Shown here: piece by piece, positions 30,164 to 41,950 of the stretch | How positions within the stretch are numbered: position 1 is the stretch's first letter | Layout of the letters: each line of letters starts with the position of its first letter | NCBI GenBank assembly: GCA_948144175.1 | Contig: CANXME010002591.1 | Location: 2,774,501-2,838,500 of the forward strand | Direction of reading: 5' to 3' | Length of the DNA stretch: 64,000 bases | DNA from: Closterium sp. NIES-65 | Lineage: Eukaryota > Streptophyta > Zygnematophyceae > Desmidiales > Closteriaceae | The notes under the pieces: model-generated | What the model saw: only the letters and a program-made list of their open reading frames with translations | Database searches by the model: none | Told to the model about the DNA's origin: nothing | Translations under genes and position numbers: made by a program

Positions 30164-33100
30164 ACAGTTCACTCATGCGAGTCACCGAGTGACCCACTGC
30201 ACGTGTGCTCGGATGGGCCGACACTTGGCCACGTTTACCCGTCGACCAGGGTCGAGCCTGTACACACTGTCTACTGGTCCTCCTCGGGCTACTGCGTCTA
30301 GTCAGGTAGCTGCGTCGGGTGAGGCGTCTGCTGCGGCGTCCAGGTCTGGTCCTGAGTCTGCCCCCTGCTCGTGTCGTCTCCTGTCTCACCAGACTCTCCT
30401 CTGGCACCACCGCCTTGGTCACCCCTCCCTGTCTCGTCTCCGAGGCATGGCCTCCCGTGTCCTTGTCTCTGGTCTTCCCCGGTCCCTCCCTCCTCTTCCT
30501 CCAGGGCCTGCCCCTACCTGTGTTCCCTGCGTCGAGGGGCATTAGCGCGCTGCTCCTAACTCCTCCGAGTTTCCTCCGACAGAGGCTCTGCTACAGACGC
30601 TTCACATGGACGTGTGGGGCCCAGCCCGCGTCCGTGGACAGGGTCACGAGCGCTACTTCCTGCTGGTGGTTGAGGACTACTCGCGTTATACCACAGTCTT
30701 CCCCTTGCGCAGCAAGGATGAGGTCACTGCGGTGTTGATCGACTGGATCCGCGCAGCTCGTCTCCAGCTCAGAGAGAGTTTCGGCTCGGACTTTCCTGTT
30801 TTGCGTCTGCACTCCGACAGAGGCGGAGAGTTCTCCTCTGACCTTCTGAGAGCCTTCCATCGTGCACAAGGCATCCGCCAGACGTTCACGCTTCCGGCCT
30901 CTCCACAGAAAAATGGGATTGTTGAGCGCCGCATTGGCATGGTCATGGACGTCGCTCGTACGTCCATGATCCATGCGGCTGCCCCCCATTTTCTGTGGCC
31001 TTTCGCGGTTCAGTACGCGGCGCATCAGATCAACCTTTAGCCCCGGGTCTCCATGCCGGAGACCTCCCCTACTCCCCTCCCCCGGTAGACCCCCTCCCTC
31101 CTCAGGGTCCTGCTCCCTCAGGTGTGTCCCAGGTAGACGTGGTCGAGCCGGTCGAAGTAGCGGTTGACTATGGTGCTTCTAGGGGTGCTGAGCCTGCGGG
31201 TGCGGGGTCTGGGGGTGCTGAGCCTGGGGGTGCTGACTCTAGGGATGCTGAGCCTGGGGGTGCTGAGACTGGGGGTGCTAAGCCTGGGGGTGCTGAGCCT
31301 GGGGGTGCGGAGCCTAGGGGTGCTGAGCGCGGGGGTGCTGAGCCTGTGGGTGCGGAGCCTATGGGTGCTGCGCCTGCTCGTGTGGCGTCTCGCAGGACTT
31401 GGCCTAGAGGTCTTTCGGGTGTTTCGTCCTGGCGGGAGCTCCTCTCTCCACAGGAGCTGCGCGAGTGAGGGTGCTGCTGGTGCTGGAGGTCCTACTGTTG
31501 CTGAGGGTGCTGGTGCCGCGGGTCCCGAAGGTGCTCGTCCTGAGGGTACTCGAGCTGCTGGACCTGCGGATGCTTCTAGTGGTGGAGCTGCTGGTGCTGC
31601 AGGAGCTGGAGCTGCTGCGTCTTCTGGTGGTCCGGCTGGAGTTAGAGCTGCTGGGGATGTTGGCGCTGGAGGTCCTGCTGGCGCTGGTGCTACTGAGGGT
31701 GCTGGTGGTGCTGGAAATGGCACTACTGGAGTTGGGCGTGCTGCTGCTGCTTCTGCTGGTTCTGGTGGCGTTGCGCGGCCGCGGCCATACTTCGTTCCGC
31801 TCCTTCAGCAGGTTCTTGGACTTCCGTCCTCTCCTGGTCCTACTCCTCCCTTAGAGTGTCCGCCGCCTGTCCAGTCTGAGTCACAGTTACACCCAGACTC
31901 CCCAATGCCTGCTCCTTCTCCCTACACTGGTCCTACTGGAGGTCTTGCTGAGCGTCGTGAGCCTGCATCTCGTCCTGCGTCGCCTGTCCGTGCTGCTCGC
32001 ACTAGCGGACGTAGCTCGCGTCCGCGTCCTCCTTCTGTCCCCGGCACGCACCGGATGTCTCTGCGTCCTTCTACTACTCCACTGCGTGCCCCTTTGCCTT
32101 CTCCTCCTGGGTCCTCTCTTCCTGCTCTTGCTGACCCGGAGTCGGACTCCCTTCGTGCTGCTTGTCCTACTGTCACGCGTCTCCTTGCTACTGTCGTCAC
32201 TGACCCTTCCTTTGAGTCCACTGCTGCGTCTGCGTTAGTTCTGAGCTTGTCGACTTTGCTGCTCGCTGTCGTCTAGACTACGCTGCTAGTCTTGTCGCTG
32301 AGTCTGAGTCTGTCTGTCATCCGTCCGTCGGGGGTGAGTGTGCCCTTTGCATGGACGTCCTTGAGGACAGGCAGGAGGAGTTCCAGTGCTTTGCAGCTGC
32401 TTCACCCCATCTCGTGTCCATGCTACTTGCCCCTGAGGGAGACCCAGATGCACCAGACATCCCGACTCTGCGCTCTTACGCGGAGGCGATACAGGGTCCC
32501 TACTCCTCTCAGTGGCAAGCAGCCATGGACGCAAAGATGGCGTCCTGGAAGTCCACAGGCACCTATGTCGACGAGGATCCCCCACCTGGGGCGAACATCG
32601 TCAGTGGCATGTGGATTTTTAGGGTGAAGCGGCCGCCGGGTTCTCCGCCTGTCTTCAAGGCGCGGACGTGGCTCGAGGCTTCGATCAGCGGCAGGGAGTT
32701 GACTACTTTCAGACCTTCTCTCCCACCCCGAAGATGACCACTCTTTGGGTGTTGCTGCACGTAGCCGCTCAGCGTGACTACGAGCTTCACTCTCTTGACT
32801 TCAGCACTGCTTTCCTACAGGGCAGCGTGCACGAGGAGATCTAGCTGCGCAGCCCACCTGGCTTCACTGGGTCTTTCCCTCCTGGCACCCAGTGGAGCCT
32901 CCGGCGGCCAGTCTACGGTCTCCGCCAGGCACCTCGTGAGGACTACACTTGCGGCTCTTGGGTTTGCTCCTTCTACTGCCGACCCGTCGCTGTTTCTGCG
33001 CACCGACACCTCTTTGCCGCCGTTCTACATCCTCGTGTACGTCGCCGACTTGGTCTTTGCCACAGCTGACACTGTTTGACTCGCCCACGTGAAGTTCGAG

Positions 33101-34021
33101 GTGCAGAAGAGACACACGTGCACAGACCTGGGTGAACTGCGCAGGTACCTTGGCGTGCAGATCACCCGGGACAAAGCACAGCGCACCATTACCCTGACTC
33201 AGTCACACATGGTGCAGCAGGTCCTTCAGCGCTTTGGATTCACGTACTCCTCGTCTCAGGCCACTCCTCTGTCTACTCGCCACTCGCTCTCAGCTCTGCC
33301 TTTGGATGAGTCCGTAGAGCCGAGTGGCACGTACCCAAAGCTTGTTGGCTGCCTCATCTACCTGATGAACTACACACGACCTGACCTTGCATACCCTCTT
33401 AGCATTCTGGCACGCTATGTTGCTCCTGGGAGACACCTCCCTGAGCACATGGCTGCAGCGAAGAGGGTGTTGCGCTACTTGTGCAGTGCGTCGGGCATGG
33501 GGCTAGTGCTTGGAGGGTGGAGTCCAGTGGTCCTCACTGGTCACCCAGACGCGTCTTGGGTTGACGACCTGGTTATGCAGCGGTTGTCACAGGGTTACAC
33601 CTTCAGCCTTGGTTCCGGTTCTGTTTCGCGGAGGTCTACCCGCTCGTCTTCTGTTCTCAGCTCCAGCTGTGAGGCTGACATCTACGCAGGAGCCATGGCT
33701 GCATAGGAGTTACGCTGGCTCACCTACCTGCTGACCGACCTCGGAGTGCCGCCTCGTTCTCCTCCAGTTCTGTACGTAGACAACAAGGCCATGCTGGCCT
33801 TGTGTCGTGAGCACAGACTGGAGCACAGAACGAAGCACATTGCTCTTCGCTACTTCCTTGCTCGCGAGCTGCAGCAGCGTGGTCAGCTGCGACTTGCTTA
33901 CGTAGCCTCTCAGGCCAACACTGCTGATATCTTCACCAAGGCACTTGCGCCTTGTGATCATCAGCGCTTCTGTACTCTGTTAGGTCTTGTACCTACCTTG
34001 CCTCACTTGCTCACTGTTTGA
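30164..34021 (+). pseudogene. pol of element D (fragmented)
   Basis: 30164-30545 holds the protease tail and the HHCC region of integrase, with TAG at 30543-30545. 30606-31040 is the integrase core with its D, D and E residues and a stop at 31038-31040. A second deletion near 31065 removes the integrase C-terminus. The linker at 31120-31400 is an EPGG array. A TGA follows at 31466-31468. RT pieces lie at 31470-33085 in shifting frames; YVAD stands where the others have YVDD (about 33039-33050). 33089-34021 is the RT end and RNase H, open except for TAG at 33704-33706. All parts align with B, C and H. Confidence 0.85.
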
Positions 34022-34221
34022 CCTTACTTGTATTTTGACCTATATATACTTGCACTTGCATGTTTAGCTTTATATACATATACCTACATGTGAACTGGCC
34101 TTGTGGCCCTTGAACTGGTGCTCAGAATGTGTGGTGACGTTGTGATCCACCCTGAGCTTACTGTGTTTTGCTTGACTGGTCTTGTGACCCCTTGTTCTCC
34201 CCCACTTTGCCTATGGGGGTG

Positions 34222-34905
34222 TGTCGAACTTATATGCTATAGTCTTTCTAGGCTGTACGTATTCTCCCGGACATAACACCCTAGGGTTTAACTAAAAATA
34301 CAGGGAAAAAATGTTGGGGGTCTCCTCATAGGAAAAAAATACATAATACCCGGGTCTTTACATATGGCATATTTTAGTGTTAGTGTTTTTTTAATTAGTC
34401 GATGTGGGTGTTTCGCTGGTCGTTTTAGCATCACTGCCTGAGGCGCGAATGTGATTTTCGGCCTCGAACTTCATCGCCCTCACGAAAATGCCAAGTGGCA
34501 CCTCTCTTGCCACTTGCAACGGAAGATTCACCTGCACGTGGCAACAGAGAAATAGTGGGAGGGGGCAAATCTTGGCAGATTGCCTTTGAATGTACCGCGA
34601 AATTTCATTGAGGGAGAAATTCACACGATATTCTTCCGTATTGCAGCTACTCGTTAACGACTATAATAGTTAATCCATAAGAAAAGGGGGGTGTTATAGA
34701 AAATCAGCCAAAAAAGGGGTTATAGTAGAAACGATGTCTATCATAACACCCACCCCGCACAAGCTACCCGGGGGTGTACAATTATGGGGGGGTGTTTTGT
34801 CCGGGAGTATACGGTAGTGGGGTAGACAGTATGGGGTACAACATTCTAGGGTTGCATATTTGTACCCAACTCATATCCTATTTCATCATTCCTCATTTCT
34901 TCACA
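34222..34905 (+). repeat. 3' LTR of element D, interrupted
   Basis: The left part is 34222-34257 (TGTCGAAC...), the right part 34814-34905 ending TTCTTCACA. They are separated by the 556-bp insertion at 34258-34813. The LTR follows the usual purine tract CTATGGGGGTG. Confidence 0.88.
34258..34813. mobile_element. Small DNA transposon (MITE) in D's 3' LTR, 556 bp
   Basis: The terminal inverted repeats are 23 bp with two mismatches (5' end CGTATTCTCCCGGACATAAC). The 3-bp duplication GTA (34255-34257 and 34814-34816) is confirmed by the uninterrupted LTRs of sister elements, which read straight across this point. No transposase ORF. The superfamily is not certain: a 3-bp duplication occurs in CACTA and PIF/Harbinger elements, but the ends do not match either consensus. 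Confidence 0.82.
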
Positions 34906-35321
34906 TTGACGAGAAACATCCACTGCACGTGAGCGCAAATCATGTGCAGCGCATCCATTGATCACGTGCAAAAACACATAACAACTAAGAGTGAATGCTA
35001 AAATGCATGGATTCTACAACAGAGATGGTTCCAGTATGCTACCGTAAGGCGAGCAACGCTGCCCCAACAACGATCCCCACCTCAAATGCAAACCCGACAC
35101 ACTTTAACATCACACACTCAGTTGCATAACACGTGCAAAAACAACACAAACAACTGTGAGTGAATGCTAAAATGCATCGGTGCTACAGGAGAGGTGGTTC
35201 CGGTATGCTAAGGCGAGCAACGCTGCCCCAACAACGATCCCCACCTCAAATGCAGACCCGACACACTTTGACATCACACCTCAGTTGCATATACAAGGCA
35301 CTTTAGCACATGCTTTGAGAC
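34906..35321. repeat. Direct tandem duplication of about 170 bp
   Basis: About 34962-35125 and 35128-35295 are close copies (anchors: CACGTGCAAAAAC, GTGAATGCTAAAATGCAT, GGCGAGCAACGCTGCCCC). No ORF seen. The sequence appears to be host DNA next to element D. Confidence 0.75.
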
Positions 35322-35969
35322 CAGGGCCTCAGATTCGTTTTTAGCTTGGCTGAGACGTCAGCCTTAGCAGGCTCCGCTAGGCTGATCAATCAGAGTTGGT
35401 TCAAAAAAAAAAATCTGAAATTTCAGACAAGTCACCTAAAAAAACCCTGACTAATCAGCCTCACTAAAAAACGCAGGTTGATCTATGTTAAAGCACTTTG
35501 TTCATTAAGTTTAGCAGGTGCTGTGCTGTGCTGCCCTGGTGGTTGGTGAATGGCGCATAAGGGATGTGATTGGTTAAACAACCATTCACATCAATTGAAG
35601 CATTCTGTCGGTGACAACGAAGCAACCGACTCGTCAGGGAAATTCGTTTTCCCGCCGCGTCGGCGCTGTACGTGGCAACTTTTGCGTGATTGACGGTGGA
35701 TGTACCTGGACAGCCGAAAAACACGGCTCCGGCACGAATCTGTAATAGCGTGAGTTCTGCCTACACTCTCGTTACAAGTCTGATCAATCAGCGGACACTT
35801 GTAAAAAAACGCTGGAAAATCAGCCAATACTTCAAAAAAAAAAACCTGAAGAATCAGCCAACACAATTAAAAAAAAAACTGAGTTATCAGCCAACACATC
35901 AGCCATATGTCTGGGATATCAGCGTCCAGACCCTAAATCAGCCTTTTTTCGCTGACTTCTGAGGCCCTG
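35322..35969. mobile_element. hAT-type non-autonomous element (MITE), 648 bp
   Basis: The ends CAGGGCCTCAGA and TCTGAGGCCCTG are inverted repeats of the type seen in hAT elements. Flanks TTTGAGAC (35314-35321) and CTTGAGAC (35970-35977) form an 8-bp target duplication with one difference. The interior has A-run spaced AATCAGCCAACAC repeats and no transposase. Confidence 0.82.
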
Positions 35970-35977
35970 CTTGAGAC

Positions 35978-36257
35978 AGACAGGTGCAAACAAACACACA
36001 TACCGTACATACCGTATCTCACATAGGTGCACAGGCGCACATACATACGCACATGTACAACACACACCAACACGCATGCAAACAAGCACAGATAGATACA
36101 GAGACCGTAATAAAGACACAACCGTCCGTCATGAATAAAATTCAGAAATGCAGAAATGATTGCTGGCCTATCCCACCTTCCCCTCCCTACAACCCTCCCT
36201 CCCTCCTTCCCTCATCTCCATCCCACTCCCTCCCTCATCTCCCTTCGCAGCTCATGC
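35978..36257. other. CA-rich and pyrimidine-rich sequence, no gene seen
   Basis: 35978-36120 is rich in CACACA and ACATAC. 36170-36250 is a CCTCCCT-type pyrimidine tract. Simple sequence leading into the satellite. Confidence 0.6.
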
Positions 36258-36495
36258 GCCCTGCACAAAGCAAAATCAGGGAAGTCAACACACACACACG
36301 CCCTGCACAAAGCAAAACCAGAGAAGTCAACACACACACGCACTGCACAAAGGAAAAATCAGAGAAGTCAACACACACGCGCCCTGCACAAAGCAAAATC
36401 AGAGAAGTTAGCACACACGCGCCCTGCACAAAGCAAAAACAGAGACGTCAACACGCGCCCTGCACAAGCAAAAACAGAGAAGTCAACTCTCACAC
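36258..36495. repeat. Minisatellite of about 40-bp units
   Basis: Six imperfect copies of a unit starting CCCTGCACAAAGCAAAA and running through AGAGAAGTCAACACACACGC. It borders the dodecamer satellite. Confidence 0.85.
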
Positions 36496-39400
36496 GCGCC
36501 CTCTCACCCTCGCTCACGCGCTCTCTCACACAGACGCTCACGCGCTCTCTCACACGAACTCTCACGCGCTCTCTGACACTCTCTGACGTGCTCTCTCATG
36601 CGCACACTCAAGCGCTCTCACTCGCTCACTCACGCGCTCTCTCACGCGCTCTCTCACGCGCTCTCTCATGCGCTCTCTCACGCGCGCTTTTACGCGCGCT
36701 CTCACGCGCTCTCTCACGCGCGTTCTCACGCGCTCTCTCCTGCACTCTCTGACGCACTCTCGCACACGCTCTCTCACGCTCTCTAACGCACTCTCTCACG
36801 CGCTCCCTCACGCGCTCTCACGCGCACTTTCTCGCACATTCTCTCTCTCACGCGCTCTCTTGCGCGCTCTCTCACTCACTCTCTCGCTCGCGCTCTCACT
36901 CGCCCTCTCACGCGCTCTCTCACGCGCACTCTCACGCGCTCTCTCACATGCTCTCTCACGCAATCTCTCACGGGCTCTCACGCATTCCGTCGCACTCCCT
37001 CTCGCGCACTCTCTTGCGCATTCTCTCTCTCACGCGCTCTCTCATGCACACTCTCTCGCACATTCTCACGCCCTCTCTCACGCGCTCTTTGATGCAATCT
37101 CTTACGCGGTCCTTCACGCGCTCTCTAACGCGCTCTCTCACGCACTCTCTCACGCACTCTCTCACGCGCTCTCTGACACGTGCTCTCTCACGTGCTCTCT
37201 CACGTACTCTCTCACGCAGTCTCTCACGCGCTCTCTCACGCGCTCTCTCACGGGCTCTCACGCACTCCCTCATGTGCTCTCTCTCGCGCACTCTCTTGCG
37301 CGTTCCCTCGGTCGCGCGCTCTTTCTCGCGCACTCCCACGCGCTCTCTTACGCGCACTCCCACGCGCTCTCTTACGCGCTCCCTCACGCGCTCTCTCACA
37401 AGCTCTCTCTCGCGCTCTCTCACGTGCACTCTCACGCGCACTCTCACGCGCACTCGCTCTCTCACGTGCTCCCTCACGCGCTCTCTCACGTGCTCTTTGA
37501 TGCAATCTCTTACGCAGTCCTTCACGCGCTCTCTCACGCGCACTCTCACGCACTCTCTCACGCACTCTCTCTCGCGCTCTCTGACACGTGCTCTCACACG
37601 CGCTCTCTCACGCGCTCTCTCACGCGCTCTCTCACGTGCACTCTCACGCGCACTCGCTCTCTCACGCGCTCCCTCACGCGCTCTCTCACGCGCACTCTCA
37701 CGCGCTCTCTCACGTGCTCGCTCTCTCTCACTCGCACTCTCACGCGCACTCTCACGCACACTCTCACGCGCACTTTCACACGCACTCTCACGCGCTCTCA
37801 CACGCTCCCTCACGCGCTCTCTCACGCACTCTCTCACGCTCTATCTCACACACTCTCTCACGCGCTCCCTCACGTGCTCCCTCACGCACTCTCTCACGCG
37901 CTCTCGCATGCGCACTCGCACGCGCTCTCTCACATGCTCTCTCACGCAATCTCTCATGCGCTCTCTCACGGGCTCTCACGCATTCCGTCGCACTCCCTCT
38001 CGCACACTCTCTTGCGCATTCTCTCTCTCACGCGCTCTCTCATGCACACTCTCTCGCACACTCTCACGCGCTCTCTCACGTGCTCTTTGATGCAATCTCT
38101 TACGCGGTCCTTCACGCGCTCTCTCACGCGCTCTCTCACGCACTCTCTCACGCACTCTCTCACGCGCTCTCTGACACGTGCTCTCTCACGCGCTCTCTCA
38201 CGCGCTCTCTCACGCGCACTCTCACGCGCACTCGCTCTCTCACACGCTCCCTCACGCGCTCTCTCACGCACTCTCTCACGCGCTCCCTCACGCGCTCTCT
38301 CACGCGCACTCTCACGCGCTCTCTCACGCGCTCGCGCTCTCTCACTCGCACTCTCACGCGCACTCTCACGCGCACTCTCACGCGCACTTTCACACGCACT
38401 CTCACGCGCTCTCACACGCTCCCTCACACGCTCTCTCATGCACTCGCTCACGCTCTATCTCACACACTCTCTCACGCGCTCTCGCACGTGCTCCCTCACG
38501 CACTCTCTCACGCGCTCTCACACGCGCACTCTCACGCGCACTCTCACATGCTCTCTCATGCAATCTCTCATGCGCTCTCTCACGGGCTCTCACGCATTCC
38601 GTCGCACTCCCTCTCGCACACTCTCTTGCGCATTCTCTCTCACGCGCTCTCTCATGCACACTCTCTCGCACACTCTCACGCGCTCTCTCACGTGCTCTTT
38701 GATGCAATCTCTTATGCGGTCCTTCACGCGCTCTCTCACGCGCTCTCTCACGCACTCTCTCACGCACTCTCTCACGCGCTCTCTGACACGTGCTCTCTCA
38801 CGCGCTCTCTCACGCGCTCTCTCACGCGCTCTCTCACGCGCTCTCTCACGTGCACTCTCATGCGCACTCGCTCTCTCACACGCTCCCTCACGCGCTCTCT
38901 CACGCACTCTCTCACGCGCTCCCTCACGCGCTCTCTCACGCGCACTCTCACGCGCTCTCTCACGCGCTCGCGCTCTCTCACTCGCACTCTCACGCGCACT
39001 CTCACGCACACTCTCACGCGCACTTTCACACGCAGTCTCACGCGCTCTCACACGCTCCCTCAGGCGCTCTCTCACGCACTCTCTCACGCGCTCTCTCACG
39101 TGCTCCCTCACGTACTCTCTCACGCGCTCTCGCATGTGCACTCTCATGCGCTCTCTCACATGCTCTCTCATACAATCTCTCATGCGCTCTCTCACGGGCA
39201 ATCACGCATTCCGTCGCACTCCCTCTCGCGCACTCTCTTGCGCATTCTCTCTCTCACGCGCTCTCTCATGCACACTCTCTCGCACACTCTCACGTGCTCT
39301 CTCACGCGCTCTTTGATGCAATCTCTCACGCGGTCCTTCACGTAGTCTCTCACGCACTTTCTCACGCGCTCTCTCACGGGCTCTCATGCACTCCCTCACG

Positions 39401-40404
39401 TGCTCTCTCTCACGCACTCTCGTGCGCATTCCCTCTGTCATGCGCTCTTTCTTGCACACTCCCACGCGCTCTCTCACACGCACTCCCACGCGCTCTCTTA
39501 TGCGCTCTCTGACGCACTCCCTCACGCGCTCTCTCACGCGCACTCTCACGCGCACTCGCTCTCTCACACACTCCCTCATGCGCTCTCTCACGCACTCTCT
39601 CACGTGCTCCCTCACGCGCTCTCTCACGGCGCTCGCGCTCTCTCACTCGCACTCTCACGCGCAATCACGCGCACTTTCACACGCACTCTCACGCGCTCTC
39701 ACACGCTCCCTCACGCGCTCTCTCACGCACTCTCTCATGCTCTATCTCACACACTCTCTCACGCGCTCTCTCACGTGCTCCCTCACATGCTCTCTCACGC
39801 GCACTCTCACGCACTCTCTCACGCGCTCTCTCATGCACTCGCGCTCTCTCACTCGCACTCTCACGCGCACTCTCACGCGCACTCTCACGCGCACTCTCAC
39901 ACGCATTCTCACGCGCTTTCACATGCTCCCTCACACTCTCTCTCACGCACTATCTCATGCTCTATCTCACGCACTCTCTCACTTGCGCCCTCACGCGCTC
40001 TCTCACGCACTCTCTCACTTGCGCCCTCACGCGCTCTCTCACGCACTCTCTCACTTGCGCCCTCACGCGCTCTCTCACGCGCTCCCTCACGCGCTCCCTC
40101 ACGCGCTCTCTCACGCGCACTCTCACGCGCTCTCTTACGCGCTCTCTCATGCGCTCGCGCTCTCTCACTCGCACTCTCACACGCACTCTCACGCGCACTC
40201 TCACGCGCTCTCTCACACGCACTCTCACGCGCTCTCACACGCTCCCTCACGCGCTCTCTCACGCACTATCTCACGCTCTATCTCACGCACTCTCTCACTT
40301 GCGCCCTCACACGCTCTCTCACGCACTCTCTCACTTGCGCCCTCACGCGCTCTCTCACGCACTCTCTCACGCGCTCTCGCACGCGTTCTTGCATGCGCAC
40401 TCTC
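36496..40404. repeat. Dodecamer satellite array (CTCTCTCACGCG)n with higher-order repeats
   Basis: About 3.9 kb of a 12-bp unit CTCTCTCACGCG with frequent variants (CACTCTCACGCG, GCACTCTCTCAC). A marker block starting CATTCCGTCGCACTCC recurs at 36983, 37981, 38595 and 39207. The last three copies are spaced 614 and 612 bp and align over most of their length, so a higher-order repeat of about 0.61 kb is present. ORFs of up to 882 codons cross the array on both strands because 12 is a multiple of 3; they encode only Leu/Thr/Arg/Ser/His repeats and are not taken as genes. Confidence 0.93.
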
Positions 40405-40412
40405 ACGCGTTC

Positions 40413-41103
40413 CTATGTTGCGCCTGACGCCCTGGAAGGGCAGCGTCCAGCGTCCGGACGTTCGGGGAAAAAAAATTCGGGCAGCCCGAAAAAAAATTCT
40501 CCTGCACGAAATTGACTCGCGATTTCATTGCGACCAGAATTGACGATGAAATTGCCATCTGGGGGCCGCGTTTTTTACCTAAAAAACGCAACCCTCACTT
40601 ATTCCCCCCCACACATTTGTACCCATCCACATCTACCTCTCCCAACCTGGTGGACCCCCAACTAAACTAGAGAACCAGATCTAGGTCGACATTACCCAGA
40701 TCTGTTTCTCTCGACATTGTCAAGCATTCCTTACACTAGAATTCGCCAGTCACGCTACTAAGCCTTCCTAGCTAAAATTAGGTTAAGGCGATTAAGATAT
40801 CATGTCAACTCCTAGTCCCGCCGGTCATTCTGTTAGTGCCTCCACGCCTTCTGGAGATTTTCAGGATTTTCTGGATATTATGGAGTATTTATAACTATAG
40901 GTGACAAATGTTAACTTCTTGCATTCTAACCCCTGCGTATCCTTACTAGGCAGGTTTTTTTACCCCTGCCCGGAAAACATTTTTGCCCTGCCCGGACTAG
41001 CGTCAAGCGGGCGTCCAGGGCAGAGGGCACCGGGCGTCAAGCGTCTGGACGCCCCGTCCAGACGCCAGCGTCAAAAACGCCTGACGCGTCAGGCGCAACA
41101 TAG
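40413..41103. mobile_element. Non-autonomous DNA transposon with 8-bp duplication, 691 bp
   Basis: The terminal inverted repeats CTATGTTGCGCCTGACGC / GCGTCAGGCGCAACATAG are perfect over 18 bp. The perfect 8-bp duplication ACGCGTTC is at 40405-40412 and 41104-41111. It is inserted at the end of the satellite array. Subterminal palindromes include a 10-bp stem with 5-base loop at about 41041-41065 (GCGTCTGGAC / GTCCAGACGC). A 30-codon ORF (40802-40894, starting MSTPSPAG) could be a transposase remnant. The 8-bp duplication suggests hAT, although the ends are not the CAGGG type. Confidence 0.85.
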
Positions 41104-41289
41104 ACGCGTTCCCGTGCACACGCTCCCCCTCGCGCTCCTCTTCTTTAAATAGAAGTGCAATGCAAGAGGAGACGAATTGACTAACAAAATTTACGAGTCG
41201 AGCAGAGAAGTAAAATATAAGGGGAAATTTCAGAAGGGGGCGGGAGGATTAAAGGACCGAGAATGCACCTGATAATCAGAATGCCTCAG

Positions 41290-41410
41290 AAAACAACCCT
41301 CGTTGGCGCACCAACCCGCGCTCGCGCACCAAACAGCGCTCGCGCACCCACCCGAGCTCGCGCACCCACCCGAGCTCGCACCAACTCGCGCTTGCGCTCG
41401 TGCACCTGTC
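41290..41410. repeat. Short GC-rich repeat (GAGCTCGCGCACCCACCC)
   Basis: Three to four imperfect units of about 18 bp next to the larger minisatellite. Confidence 0.7.
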
Positions 41411-41780
41411 GCCAGAGGCGACGGCAGGGAGGAGGGAGAGGCGATGGCGGGGAGGAGGGAGAGGCGACGGCGGGAGGGAGGGAGAGGCGACGGCGGGGAG
41501 GAGTGAGAGGCGACGGCGGGGAGGAGGGAGAGGCGACGGCGGGGAGGAGGAGAGGCGACGGCGGGGAGGAGGGAGAGGCGACGGCGGGGAGGAGTGAGAG
41601 GCGACGGCGGAGATGAGGGAGAGGCGACGGCGGGGAGGGAAGGAGAGGCGACGGCGGGGAGGAGGGAGAGGCGACGGCGGAGAGGGAAGGAGAGGCGGCG
41701 GCGGGATGGGAGGGAGCAGCGACGGCGGCTGGGAAGGAGGGAGGGGCAATGCGGGATGGGAGGGAGCGGCAACGACGTCG
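41411..41780. repeat. Minisatellite of about 24-bp units (GAGGCGACGGCGGGGAGGAG)
   Basis: Around twelve imperfect purine-rich units, most regular at 41430-41700. ORFs on both strands are repeat frames. A further variant copy lies at 41820-41880. Confidence 0.88.
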
Positions 41781-41907
41781 TTTTACTTGGGGCGCCGGCT
41801 AGGATGGAGAGAGACGCGATGGCGGAGTGGGAAGGAGCGCGACGGCGGGGTGAGAGGGAGAGGCGACGGAAGGGAGTAAGGAATAGCTAGACGGTAGCTA
41901 AGGCGCG

Positions 41908-41950
41908 AAAGAAGCAAGAAGCAAGAAGCAAGAAGCAAGAACCAAGAACT
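41908..41950. repeat. 7-bp tandem repeat (AGAAGCA)n
   Basis: Five to six units at about 41908-41945. Confidence 0.85.

Larger units (their letters stand above)
28785..34905 (+). mobile_element. Element D: decayed Ty1/copia element
   Basis: Plus-strand element with a truncated 5' LTR (28785-28854), primer site, leader, start of gag, then parts of protease tail, integrase, linker, RT and RNase H, and a 3' LTR (34222-34905) split by a small DNA transposon. Two internal deletions (near 30164 and 31065) and many stops and frameshifts make it the most decayed copia copy here. No target duplication can be checked because the left end is lost. Confidence 0.88.

Noticed and set aside
36668-39345. ORFs of 585 and 882 codons across the satellite
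   Set aside because: They consist only of Leu/Thr/Arg/Ser/His repeats from a 12-bp unit that keeps all frames of one phase open; similar ORFs exist on both strands.
36258-41780. CRISPR-like array
   Set aside because: The repeats are directly tandem without unique spacers, and the DNA is eukaryotic with no cas genes.
41230-41890. Pro/Ser-rich ORFs on the minus strand and Arg/Gly-rich ORFs on the plus strand
   Set aside because: They follow the 24-bp minisatellite frame and have no start context or known domain.
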